Assembly (NCBI RefSeq): GCF_003605435.1
Contig: NZ_QXQB01000002.1
Coordinates: 992,001 to 1,056,000, forward strand
DNA from: Paenibacillus pinisoli
Lineage (GTDB): Bacteria; Bacillota; Bacilli; Paenibacillales; Paenibacillaceae
DNA length: 64,000 bases
Reading direction: 5' to 3'
Position 1 is the stretch's first letter. Every line of letters starts with the position of its first letter. Below, piece after piece: positions 1-7,230 of the stretch. The position numbers and the translations under genes are program-made. Under the pieces are notes generated by a model, which saw only the letters and a program-made list of their open reading frames with translations, was not told where the DNA came from and did no database searches.

Positions 1-319
1 AAGCAGCCATTGTGACATCTGCACCGGCATCTTGTTTGGCAGCAAGTGTTTGCGTACCTGTAAATACAAGGGCTTTACCTGCCAAATCAATAAAAATCGA
101 ACCGCTTGCCGGCAATACAATTGCGCTAGCGATCATATTTACAGTTGCCGTACCGTTTTTGTAAAGAGATACCTTACGTTCGGATGCCCCGTTATTGCTA
201 AGCCAAATCCCGGTAACTTGTGTCCTATTCGCCGCACTATTGGTATACCTTGCCGTTGCCGTAGCACTTAAAGCAACAGGGGCTATAATTTCAGCGGGTG
301 TACGATCTCCGATCGCCAT
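1..319 (-). CDS. Phage-type small structural protein (partial, 3' end outside window)
   Basis: An open frame of about 106 codons starts at ATG 319 and runs off the left edge of the window. It is preceded by a GGAGGA ribosome binding site that lies within the last codons of the upstream fibre gene, so the two are probably translationally linked. The visible part is rich in Thr, Ala, Ser and Val with alternating hydrophobic residues and reads like a beta-sandwich. It contains a WLSNNGASERKVSLYKNG stretch of the kind seen in small proteins of phage tail or receptor-binding modules. I do not recognise a named family. It is the last visible gene of the tail-fibre region; lysis genes would be expected further left, outside the window. 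Confidence 0.65.
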   Translation of the reverse strand, partial: MAIGDRTPAEIIAPVALSATATARYTNSAANRTQVTGIWLSNNGASERKVSLYKNGTATVNMIASAIVLPASGSIFIDLAGKALVFTGTQTLAAKQDAGADVTMAA

Positions 320-320
320 A

Positions 321-2180
321 TTAAATCATTCCTCCTTGAGTAATAGATCGTTGCAGATTAAGACGAAAAACATTCAAATTACTTTGCACTGCATCCGTCT
401 CCGCTTTGCGTGCCACATCATCTGCAGCTTGCGGAGCAGCGGCTTTAATAGTCCCGCTTGCTCCGCGTATCGCAACCGTATTCGGAGTGGCTAAAGATGT
501 TGCATGACAATCATCCAGCATATCTGCATTCAGATTAGTAACTCTAGTAGTTGACGATACGGACAACGGAGCTGTTCCAGTTGCAATAGAAGAGTTGAAT
601 CTTGGCGCTGAGACGATACCAGAGAAGGTTGAGTTGCCAGTGGATCGGTTAATAAGCAACACATTGCCTAATCCCGCTCCAGTGTCGTTGTATCTCCAAA
701 TTCCAAAGTCAGAGCCCGAGTTTGAGCCCGATTCCTCCGTAATCAAGCCAATTCCGAATCGAAGCGCTGATATTGCTTCTGAACCGTTTCGCAGATGGTA
801 ATGTAAGTTGCCGCCGTTGACTGTAGGTATTACTGTCTTTACAAATTTGACACCGATACTTTCATCAGTGTTCTGCACAACGATAGAGTTAGCTGCACTG
901 GATATGCTTGCATGGTATCCGTCCACCATATCTGCATCCATTCCGCTTCCAGCACCCATATTCGCCTGATTCCAGATTAACCTCCAGGGAGACCAAGTAG
1001 AGATTCCTCCAACATCGGTTGGATTTCCGCTTCGGAATGCAATTTTGCCTACATCTGGTCCCTGATAAGGGAAGATCATCTGAGTAATCGTGTCAGCATT
1101 CGAAGCCCTGAGAACAAGCATATTCCCGTAGGAATACGTTGTACTAGGGGCGTCTGCGTGAGTCTGTTGAAGCCTATACATACCTGGTGTGGTGATTGTA
1201 TTTAAAGATCCGCTCGCAGTTTTAGCTACTGGTGTTGAATCAGCCAGCGCATACTGTGTGTGCGGGTTCCCTGTACTGTTATGATTATTGCTGTCTAACA
1301 CCGTTCTCCAAGCTGTCCAAGTATTATTACCAAAGAGTGAGTTGCGATATTGAATAGGGACATCGGAGTTGTACGGATAGAAATATTGTGTACTTGGGTT
1401 GTTGCTATACCCCTTATACGTCACAATTGTTCCGTAACTCGATGGTCCAGGCCAGCCTGCCACATTATTTATGAAAAACATAGAAATTCCGGTTGGATAA
1501 GTCGATGGCAGATCAGTTGGCCCAAAGCTATTCTCTGGAAGCCGTTGATCGATACCGTGGGCTGCTTTCAGCACCCCTGACATTGTCCCGCCAGTTTTGA
1601 GCAAATACTGTGTATGCGGATCTCCAGTGCTGTTATGGTTCCCCGCATGATGGACGGTGTTTGTACGATATTTCAAGCCGCTGTTCGCATCCGAGCCCTG
1701 GCCGATTTCTAGAGCCCAACGAGAGTTGAGGTAATCGTAGACACCCCATTTTCCGGATGATGGCTGACTGCCAGTTCCCCACTGCCAAGTACCATCAGCG
1801 CTTTGTGTTTGAGTACCGAGAACCCCAGTATCGGTGTCCGCTAGGGGTTTGAGCCTTACGCTGGCTCCCACTGTTTGTACGTTTAGGTGGGAGGTCATTG
1901 TATCGCCATCTCGCTTAACGGCATTTTCCAATGTTGTGCGAGGCGCGGTCTTCCAATCTGCTTTGCCCGTAATTGACTTCACCATGTATGCAAGCCAACC
2001 CAGCAATACAGTTAATTTTCCTTGGTTCCCTGTTGGCGAGGCAGCGTCGGAGATTGTACGGTCACCAATTCGGGCATCCGTCACGCTGTTGTCCTCGTAC
2101 AAAGCGTTAATCTCTCGTCCAATCTGATTCATATCCTGCGGGCCTACCGTTTTATTTAAATCCCAGTCTGTTCTTGCCAT
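321..2180 (-). CDS. Tail fibre protein paralogue C (619 aa)
   Basis: This is one of three paralogous fibres. Residues 1-95 match the N-termini of the fibres at 3571-5862 and 7231-9915 closely (T-D-W-x-L, P-x-DMNQIG, ITGK, RTTLENAVKRDGDTM), which suggests a shared baseplate-attachment domain. The shaft carries repeats of the type NHNSTGDPHTQYLLKTGGTM, seen twice, and the segment NADMLDDCHATSLATPNTVAIRGASG near the C-terminus, also shared by all three. The C-terminal tip (QSNLNVFRLNLQRS) is short and differs from the paralogues, as expected for receptor-binding ends. The ATG start has a GGAGGT site 8 bases upstream. The family assignment rests on architecture and position downstream of xkdU; the receptor is unknown. 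Confidence 0.85.
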   Translation of the reverse strand: MARTDWDLNKTVGPQDMNQIGREINALYEDNSVTDARIGDRTISDAASPTGNQGKLTVLLGWLAYMVKSITGKADWKTAPRTTLENAVKRDGDTMTSHLNVQTVGASVRLKPLADTDTGVLGTQTQSADGTWQWGTGSQPSSGKWGVYDYLNSRWALEIGQGSDANSGLKYRTNTVHHAGNHNSTGDPHTQYLLKTGGTMSGVLKAAHGIDQRLPENSFGPTDLPSTYPTGISMFFINNVAGWPGPSSYGTIVTYKGYSNNPSTQYFYPYNSDVPIQYRNSLFGNNTWTAWRTVLDSNNHNSTGNPHTQYALADSTPVAKTASGSLNTITTPGMYRLQQTHADAPSTTYSYGNMLVLRASNADTITQMIFPYQGPDVGKIAFRSGNPTDVGGISTWSPWRLIWNQANMGAGSGMDADMVDGYHASISSAANSIVVQNTDESIGVKFVKTVIPTVNGGNLHYHLRNGSEAISALRFGIGLITEESGSNSGSDFGIWRYNDTGAGLGNVLLINRSTGNSTFSGIVSAPRFNSSIATGTAPLSVSSTTRVTNLNADMLDDCHATSLATPNTVAIRGASGTIKAAAPQAADDVARKAETDAVQSNLNVFRLNLQRSITQGGMI

Positions 2181-2350
2181 GTCACTTTACCTCCTTTACA
2201 GTTACTGTCTTGCAATCCTTTTTGGCTACAGACCCGATCCTTATAATCAAGGTTGGTTATTAATTTACCGTCCATATATTTATGGCGAATCGGCTCGACC
2301 AAATCTGGAACATCAACATTTGCTTGCTAATGTTCCTTTTAAACCACTCT
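2181..2350 (-). other. Gap between kelch gene and fibre C, possible gene remnant
   Basis: No complete gene is visible in these 170 bases. Just upstream of fibre C, one frame reads CKTVTVKEVK and then stops. That position and spacing resemble the C-terminal LQTITIREV of the 93-aa proteins that precede the other two fibres. Another frame reads VPDLVEPIRHKYMDGKLITN without a start. I take this as a decayed remnant of a small gene ahead of the fibre, left by the same duplications seen at 6 kb. The matches are short. Confidence 0.35.
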
Positions 2351-3574
2351 TTATTTTATTTGTGACCAAGCACTCCCGGTTCCATAGTAAAAAGGCACGT
2401 TCTGAATCTTGCCATCTTTGAAATAGTAAACATCATCAAAGCCAGTGGCAAAACGCGTTGGAATCCCTTTAAGCTTTGGAGCGCTCACGAACTCAGTTAA
2501 GTACCTGCCTGTGTGTACACTAGGCTTTAACACAACAATTGTGTTGTCGTCGTATTGCTTAGAAACTAGAGAGTACGCATTTATCGGTTGATTAATTGCG
2601 TTTGGTACGCAGAGCAATGCATCTTGCATACCAATTAATAGTGGGTATTGCTTACCTTCCGATTGATTCAGAATGTTTACAAAAGTATCGTTCGAAAAGT
2701 CGTAGCAACTTATCGAGCTATACCAATTTGTCGTACCAACCCTGCTGCCGACAAAAAACTTATCACCAATCATTGCTGTGCACCAGTTTTTTCGATGATT
2801 TAATACTCCTGGTGGTGCAACTGTATGAGTGGTGTATGTGTTTGTCGATATATTAAATTTATGATACGTATTTAAGTAATTGTCACTAGATGTTGAAATA
2901 GAATTCAACCCACCGAAAATAACGCAATAGCCCCCATAATAGGCGGCTGAAGCGTCTCTCCGAACGCTTGGCAAGCTAGGCAGAGTTGTATAAACGCCTG
3001 TGTCTAAGTTTACATATCCGGCAGTGCTTTGCGGGCTGTTCGAAGACCTCCCGCCAAATCCGTAAAGTAGATTTCCTGCGATTACAAACGCTATTTCTCC
3101 GTTTGGTGACGGTCCACTATAGTTAAACAGCAATGTTAGGGACATATCACTTGCATTAACCTTGTATACGGCATTATGGGTATACATAATCAGATCGCTT
3201 TTATAGACATCTAGATCCCCTTTCGGGTTTAGAGTGCCTTTGTTAGTCCATACCTTAGATGTTGGGTTATACGTAGTAACGGCTCCTTGTGACGTAAAGC
3301 AATAGTAAAGACCACCATAAAAGACAGCTTTAACACTGGTGTCTACTGAACCCGGGCTTGTACCAAAATTCAAATCGCTGGGTGGTATAAACTGATTCGG
3401 CAAAAAGATCGAACTATCAAAGTACACGTTTGGAGCAGTATTGTTTGACAACATGACAATGCCCTCGTAGCCCTTGACTGGCAATGTCGGCTTAGAAGAT
3501 ACGTTTAGCTTCGGACCTCCTCCCCCAAGAAGCTGTGCCATCCAAAAACCATCAATCGATCCTGTAGGAATCAC
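2351..3574 (-). CDS. Kelch-like beta-propeller protein in tail-fibre region
   Basis: A 407-aa protein with kelch-type blades, for example AVFYGGLYYCF, NLLYGFGGRSSNS, AAYYGGYCVIFGGLNSIS and a GDKFFVGSRVG strand. Each blade has a di-glycine or Gly-x-Gly turn and an aromatic residue, so a propeller fold is likely. The frame is open further up to an ATG at 3631, but I chose GTG 3574. It overlaps the TGA stop of fibre B in a GTGA arrangement and has a good AAAGGCGGTGA site upstream, which indicates translational coupling. A propeller coupled to a fibre gene suggests a receptor- or glycan-binding accessory of the tail, which is inference. There is no signal peptide or membrane segment. Confidence 0.75.
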   Translation of the reverse strand: MIPTGSIDGFWMAQLLGGGGPKLNVSSKPTLPVKGYEGIVMLSNNTAPNVYFDSSIFLPNQFIPPSDLNFGTSPGSVDTSVKAVFYGGLYYCFTSQGAVTTYNPTSKVWTNKGTLNPKGDLDVYKSDLIMYTHNAVYKVNASDMSLTLLFNYSGPSPNGEIAFVIAGNLLYGFGGRSSNSPQSTAGYVNLDTGVYTTLPSLPSVRRDASAAYYGGYCVIFGGLNSISTSSDNYLNTYHKFNISTNTYTTHTVAPPGVLNHRKNWCTAMIGDKFFVGSRVGTTNWYSSISCYDFSNDTFVNILNQSEGKQYPLLIGMQDALLCVPNAINQPINAYSLVSKQYDDNTIVVLKPSVHTGRYLTEFVSAPKLKGIPTRFATGFDDVYYFKDGKIQNVPFYYGTGSAWSQIK

Positions 3575-5862
3575 GATGTCACCGCCTTTGTATAACCTGT
3601 CAATTTCTCGCCATTCCAAGTGGCCGACCATGTAACCTTTGTCGCCCCAGCCTGTGCGATCATCGTCACCGGCTTATCATCGTTATAGCTCATCGTAAGG
3701 GTGCAGACAGTCGTCGCCCCGTCTTTAATCAAGATTGTCGCAGGCTTGTCTCCGTCCCACGCCGTTACCGACCATGCCCGTGTATCGGTCGGCATAAGCA
3801 ACGTTTGGATGAACGCCAGCGATTGGTTGTTAACCCCACGCGGTACAGACGCCTGAGCCACTGCATCCGTCTCCGCTTTGCGAGCTACATCATCTGCAGC
3901 TTGCGGAGCAGCTGCTTTAATAGTCCCACTCGCTCCGCGTATCGCAACTGTATTTGGAGTGGCTAGAGCAGTTGCGTGGCAATCATCCAGCATATCGGCG
4001 TTAAGGTTCCCGACTCTGGTTGTGGATGAGACGACAAATGGCGATGTCCCCTGTGCCGCATATGAAGTGAGCTGACCGTTGTCAGAGGCCCGGAATAGTT
4101 TTTTGTCGCCGGCCCCCTGGATTTCAAATCCGCTGCTGGCTCCTACACCGCTTCCGCCCACTCTAATTCTGGCTGTGTCATCCAAATAACCTAGGTAGGC
4201 TTGAGCCAAAGAATTATTGGGATTATGGACCCTGAACGCACTCGCTACCAGTGAACCGCCTCCATCACGGGCAGCAACCGTATTCCCGTCCGCCCCTTGG
4301 GAAGCGTGGTAATCATCCAATAAATCGGCATTCATACCGCTGCCTCGACCCATGTTCGTTTCATTCCATATTTTTTTCCAACTAGGAGTAAACGCCACAT
4401 CCGCCGTAGTAGCGTGAGATCCTGTCTCAAAAAAATGCAGCCCTCCTCCAAAAGCAGAGAACCTAATTCCTCTTGCTCCAACAGTGGAGTGGGTTTTAGC
4501 ATAGCGGTATTCATTATTCCCTGTAGTATATGCATTGCCAGAAATCAGAAAATGTCCGTCGCTATTAGAAGAAACGTCTCCCCACGGCCCCGCTATCAAG
4601 TTGCGTCCTTCCGAACTGCCGGCACTGACGCTTTGATTAACAGCCAACGCCCCGGTCATAGTCCCTCCCGTTTTTAATAGGTACTGGTTATGCGGATCAG
4701 AGCTGCTGTTGTGATTAGCGGTAGTCAGAACAGGACTTCCGTTGACTTGAAATCCTCCGGCTTCGATATAATGCATATTATTGGCAGGAAGCTCCACGAT
4801 ACTGTTATTGATTTCCGTATTGATAGCCGTAGATGTCTGCTCGTTATAGTACTCGATATATTTCAGGCTTTCAGGTGCGGTTGAATAAATATATCCCCTG
4901 AAGTAGATCCCGTTAGTCATAGCCATCGCATTGTATGGAATAGACAGGGCAACGTATTTCACTCCGTTGTATTTACAGGTAACAAAGGTGCAACGCTCTG
5001 CAATAGACTGGACACTCACTCTCGTATTTTCATATGCAGAGTGTGAGTGTACGGTTGCCAGAGGCGCTCTGGACAACATCGAAGGAGCTCCCCTATGTCC
5101 GAAGAAGTCACCGATGCAATAGTTATAATTAATCCGGGTCGTATCATAAGCCTGATGCAATAGAATAACTGCCCTCGTATATGATCCATCTACTCCATTA
5201 GCAAGTACAGGATAGTTAGACACATAATTAGAAAACGAATTCCCTTCTGTTACTGGTCCTGTGAATACAGGTGCGCTCTTTAATGCATACTGCGAGTGAG
5301 GGTCTCCTGCGCTATTGTGATTTCCCGCGTGATGGGCAATGTTTGAATTAATTTTGACTGCCCCTGAACCGTTCTTGGTACTGAGCAAAATCTCCCCATT
5401 CTCTCGCTCGTTAACAATACTGAAATGCGGATTGCTGGAGGTTCCGAAACCGGTAAACGCGCTTCTTACGTCTTGATTGTCACGATCAGAGAAGTACTGC
5501 ATGTAAACATGGTTCGAAATCCCGCCCTTAAGGCTCAATGCGTTGGACAATCCTGTATCCATGACTAGCGGCCCGCTCATCGTATCCCCGTTGCGTTTCA
5601 CCGCATTTTCCAGAGTCGTACGCGGAGCGGTTCTCCAGTTTGGCTTACCAGTAATGGTTTTAATCATATTGGCAAGCCATCCCAATAAAACCATTATCTT
5701 CCCTCTGTCACCAGTAGGGGCTGCTGTATCCGAAATGGTACGATCACCGATTTGGTTATCAGTTACACTATTATCGGCCGATAAAGCATTAATATCCTTG
5801 CCAATTTGATTCATGTCCTCAGGACTAATGGTATCTGCAAGTTTCCAATCTGTTTTGGCCAT
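3571..5862 (-). CDS. Tail fibre protein paralogue B (763 aa)
   Basis: The N-terminal 95 residues are nearly identical to fibre A (7231-9915): MAKTDWKL, PEDMNQIGKDINALSADNSVTDNQIGDRTISD. The shaft holds two repeats of the NHNS-DPHxQY type and shares a long middle section with fibre A (VILLHQAYDTTRINYNYCIGD against VILLHPMYNGTNIDTNYCVGD). The shared NADMLDDCHATALATPNTVAIRGASG segment precedes a tip unlike the other fibres: WDGDKPATILIKDG, then NDDKPVTMIAQAG and TWSATWNGEKL, which looks Ig-like. The start is ATG with a GGGAGG site. The stop overlaps the GTG start of the kelch gene. It lies in a duplicated cassette with the 93-aa gene at 5867. Confidence 0.85.
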   Translation of the reverse strand: MAKTDWKLADTISPEDMNQIGKDINALSADNSVTDNQIGDRTISDTAAPTGDRGKIMVLLGWLANMIKTITGKPNWRTAPRTTLENAVKRNGDTMSGPLVMDTGLSNALSLKGGISNHVYMQYFSDRDNQDVRSAFTGFGTSSNPHFSIVNERENGEILLSTKNGSGAVKINSNIAHHAGNHNSAGDPHSQYALKSAPVFTGPVTEGNSFSNYVSNYPVLANGVDGSYTRAVILLHQAYDTTRINYNYCIGDFFGHRGAPSMLSRAPLATVHSHSAYENTRVSVQSIAERCTFVTCKYNGVKYVALSIPYNAMAMTNGIYFRGYIYSTAPESLKYIEYYNEQTSTAINTEINNSIVELPANNMHYIEAGGFQVNGSPVLTTANHNSSSDPHNQYLLKTGGTMTGALAVNQSVSAGSSEGRNLIAGPWGDVSSNSDGHFLISGNAYTTGNNEYRYAKTHSTVGARGIRFSAFGGGLHFFETGSHATTADVAFTPSWKKIWNETNMGRGSGMNADLLDDYHASQGADGNTVAARDGGGSLVASAFRVHNPNNSLAQAYLGYLDDTARIRVGGSGVGASSGFEIQGAGDKKLFRASDNGQLTSYAAQGTSPFVVSSTTRVGNLNADMLDDCHATALATPNTVAIRGASGTIKAAAPQAADDVARKAETDAVAQASVPRGVNNQSLAFIQTLLMPTDTRAWSVTAWDGDKPATILIKDGATTVCTLTMSYNDDKPVTMIAQAGATKVTWSATWNGEKLTGYTKAVTS

Positions 5863-5866
5863 GTTA

Positions 5867-6148
5867 TTACACCTCCCTTATTGTTATGGTCTGAAGCATC
5901 ATGTGGTCGGCCGCAATGGGTACGTTCACCGTTCTGCTTGATAACAATTTGTTGGCCGAATCCTTAAGTTCAATGAGTGTGATAAGAGATACATCCGCCA
6001 CAGGTACAATGTAATTAAGCACTAGCTTATTGTCGGATACAGACTTTACAACAAAGTCAGTTATGACATATGAACCATTGATAACCACCTTGGCAACTCT
6101 ACTGTTCACATGCAGCGCAATACTATTCAGTAGACCGGAATCGATCAT
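5867..6148 (-). CDS. 93-aa phage tail-cassette protein, copy 2
   Basis: It is almost identical to the 93-aa protein at 9920-10201, with only a few substitutions such as KDSANKL for KDAANKV. In both places it sits just upstream of a fibre gene. The sequence is beta-rich (KVVINGSYVITDFVVKSVSDNKLVLNYIVPVADVSL), with no membrane segment or catalytic motif. The position between xkdU and the fibre suggests a fibre adaptor or chaperone, but I do not know the function. Upstream lies only a truncated remnant of xkdU, so this copy arose by duplication of a block that included the 3' end of xkdU. Its ribosome binding site (GGAGGT) lies inside that remnant. Confidence 0.75.
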   Translation of the reverse strand: MIDSGLLNSIALHVNSRVAKVVINGSYVITDFVVKSVSDNKLVLNYIVPVADVSLITLIELKDSANKLLSSRTVNVPIAADHMMLQTITIREV

Positions 6149-6236
6149 GTCACTGGCACCTCCGCTCCTAGCGAGATAAATGGCTTTTACAAGCCCTCAA
6201 GTTTAAAATTTCGGTTATGATTTACTTGCTCGTCCA
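6149..6236 (-). pseudogene. Remnant of the 3' end of xkdU (duplicated, truncated)
   Basis: About 88 bases match the 3' end of the intact xkdU gene at 10198-10310. The last 40 or so bases, including the ribosome binding site for the 93-aa gene, are almost identical (AAGCCATTTATCTCGCTAGG). Further upstream the match continues with small deletions (AATCATAAC, TTTAAACTTGA-GGCT). There is no start codon or frame, so this is scar sequence marking one border of a segmental duplication. Confidence 0.75.
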
Positions 6237-6240
6237 CTTA

Positions 6241-6269
6241 AAATAAAATGGCCCCGCCTATGCGGAGCC
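6241..6269 (-). terminator. Rho-independent terminator after xkdX
   Basis: On the minus strand an 8-bp stem (GGCTCCGC / GCGGGGCC, one G-U pair) with a 4-base loop ATAG is followed by ATTTTATTTT. The stem begins in the xkdX stop codon. It separates the first fibre cassette (9915-6269) from the duplicated cassette downstream. Confidence 0.8.
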
Positions 6270-6400
6270 TAATAATCTTGACCTGTAATAATTCCGAACT
6301 GCTCAGGCGTAATCTTGTTAAAAGCAACATACTGCCTCAAATCGGGAATTTGGGCCCAACCCTTCTCATAATAGAACTTCACACGTTCAAAATCAGTCAT
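6269..6400 (-). CDS. xkdX: XkdX-family small phage protein
   Basis: A 43-aa protein that starts MTDFERVKFYYEKGW and ends EQFGIITGQDY. This fits XkdX-family proteins, which have about 45-55 residues, an aromatic-rich start and a terminal EQ-x-IT-G-x-x-Y motif, and lie after the fibre genes in PBSX-type tail operons. Its ATG overlaps the TAA stop of the upstream 147-aa gene by one base (TAATG). A terminator follows at once. The molecular role of XkdX is not known. Confidence 0.8.
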   Translation of the reverse strand: MTDFERVKFYYEKGWAQIPDLRQYVAFNKITPEQFGIITGQDY

Positions 6401-6843
6401 TAGCTGCCACGCCTCCCTTCCAATGAAAGAAGCCTTAACTCCATCTTCACTAATAGCTCGCCAAGAATGGCGTTCTCTGCTTGCAGCTCCGTCAATTCGC
6501 TCCCTGATAACAACTCAGGCAGCTCGCCAATCTCTGCTGGGCGCATTCCTGGTGAGCTTACAAAAGCGTGAGTTATAGGGCTATCAGTAGTCAGAATAGC
6601 GATGCCTGATTTACTTTCGACAATGACTTCGTCATTTCCCATTTGAAAAGATATTTCGATACCAGATAGTGTGGCTGGCTTATTCAAATAATCAAATAAA
6701 CGGGCTTGAATGCCCCCTTCTATCAATTCAGCCCGAATATGATATTGCGTATCATAGGAATGCCATTCTCCTGGATACTTCTCGATAAGAACTTGTCCAT
6801 TTTCTTCTACCCGATAACTTGGTGCCGTCATACGATCAATCAA
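6400..6843 (-). CDS. Phage tail-cassette protein of unknown function (147 aa)
   Basis: The gene lies between the 123-aa knob-like gene and xkdX, with ATG at 6843. The first 100 residues look beta-rich (GQVLIEKYPGEWHSYD, IQARLFDYLNKPATLSGIEISFQMGND). The final 40 residues (LTELQAENAILGELLVKMELRLLSLEGRR) have a heptad pattern typical of a short coiled coil. A beta domain followed by a trimeric coiled coil is common in fibre-associated and upper-baseplate proteins (BppU-like), but I cannot assign the family. It overlaps xkdX by one base. Confidence 0.7.
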   Translation of the reverse strand: MIDRMTAPSYRVEENGQVLIEKYPGEWHSYDTQYHIRAELIEGGIQARLFDYLNKPATLSGIEISFQMGNDEVIVESKSGIAILTTDSPITHAFVSSPGMRPAEIGELPELLSGSELTELQAENAILGELLVKMELRLLSLEGRRGS

Positions 6844-6846
6844 CTC

Positions 6847-7218
6847 CTATTGATACAAAATATAGTCTGCGGAGCCTTGAAGAGAAAACTTCAAGCCAGG
6901 GTATGTGTGCATTGCCCTTATTTCCAGACTTTTTGTAAACTCTGCGTTTAAATGTTGGTCGAAGCTGTACGGGTAAGAATCATTTCGGGTTATGCTTCTT
7001 GCAAAATGGCGATTGAGATCATAGCCATCCCATCCGTTATGCACACCATCAACATAAACCAAAATGTAAAGATACATATTGGCTATTGTTGTACTATCCG
7101 TATAGATAGATACCCTTTTCAACTTGCCTTTGACATTGTTGATATTCACAATAGTAATAGACTCAAATTCAGCAAGCCCTTCACCTCTAGCATCTGCTGT
7201 CTTCGGGATATTAGGCAT
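6847..7218 (-). CDS. Small protein related to the C-terminal knob of fibre A
   Basis: A 123-aa protein whose second half resembles the end of the fibre directly upstream (7231-9915). Both have a VDGV stretch, then R-x-I/L-x-H-x-x-x-x, a long hydrophobic strand, SLEIRAMHTYPG here against SLKVEVMHSHTS there, and a common ending (SADYILYQ / SADYALK). It therefore looks like a free-standing copy of the knob domain. It begins with ATG only 12 bases after the fibre stop. It could assemble on the tail as a separate receptor-binding subunit, or be a split-off fragment. Confidence 0.7.
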   Translation of the reverse strand: MPNIPKTADARGEGLAEFESITIVNINNVKGKLKRVSIYTDSTTIANMYLYILVYVDGVHNGWDGYDLNRHFARSITRNDSYPYSFDQHLNAEFTKSLEIRAMHTYPGLKFSLQGSADYILYQ

Positions 7219-7230
7219 GATCTCCCCTCC

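Noticed and set aside
2351-3631. Kelch gene starting at ATG 3631
   Set aside because: This would overlap the fibre gene by 61 bases without a ribosome binding site; GTG 3574 with a GTGA overlap and a good site is better.
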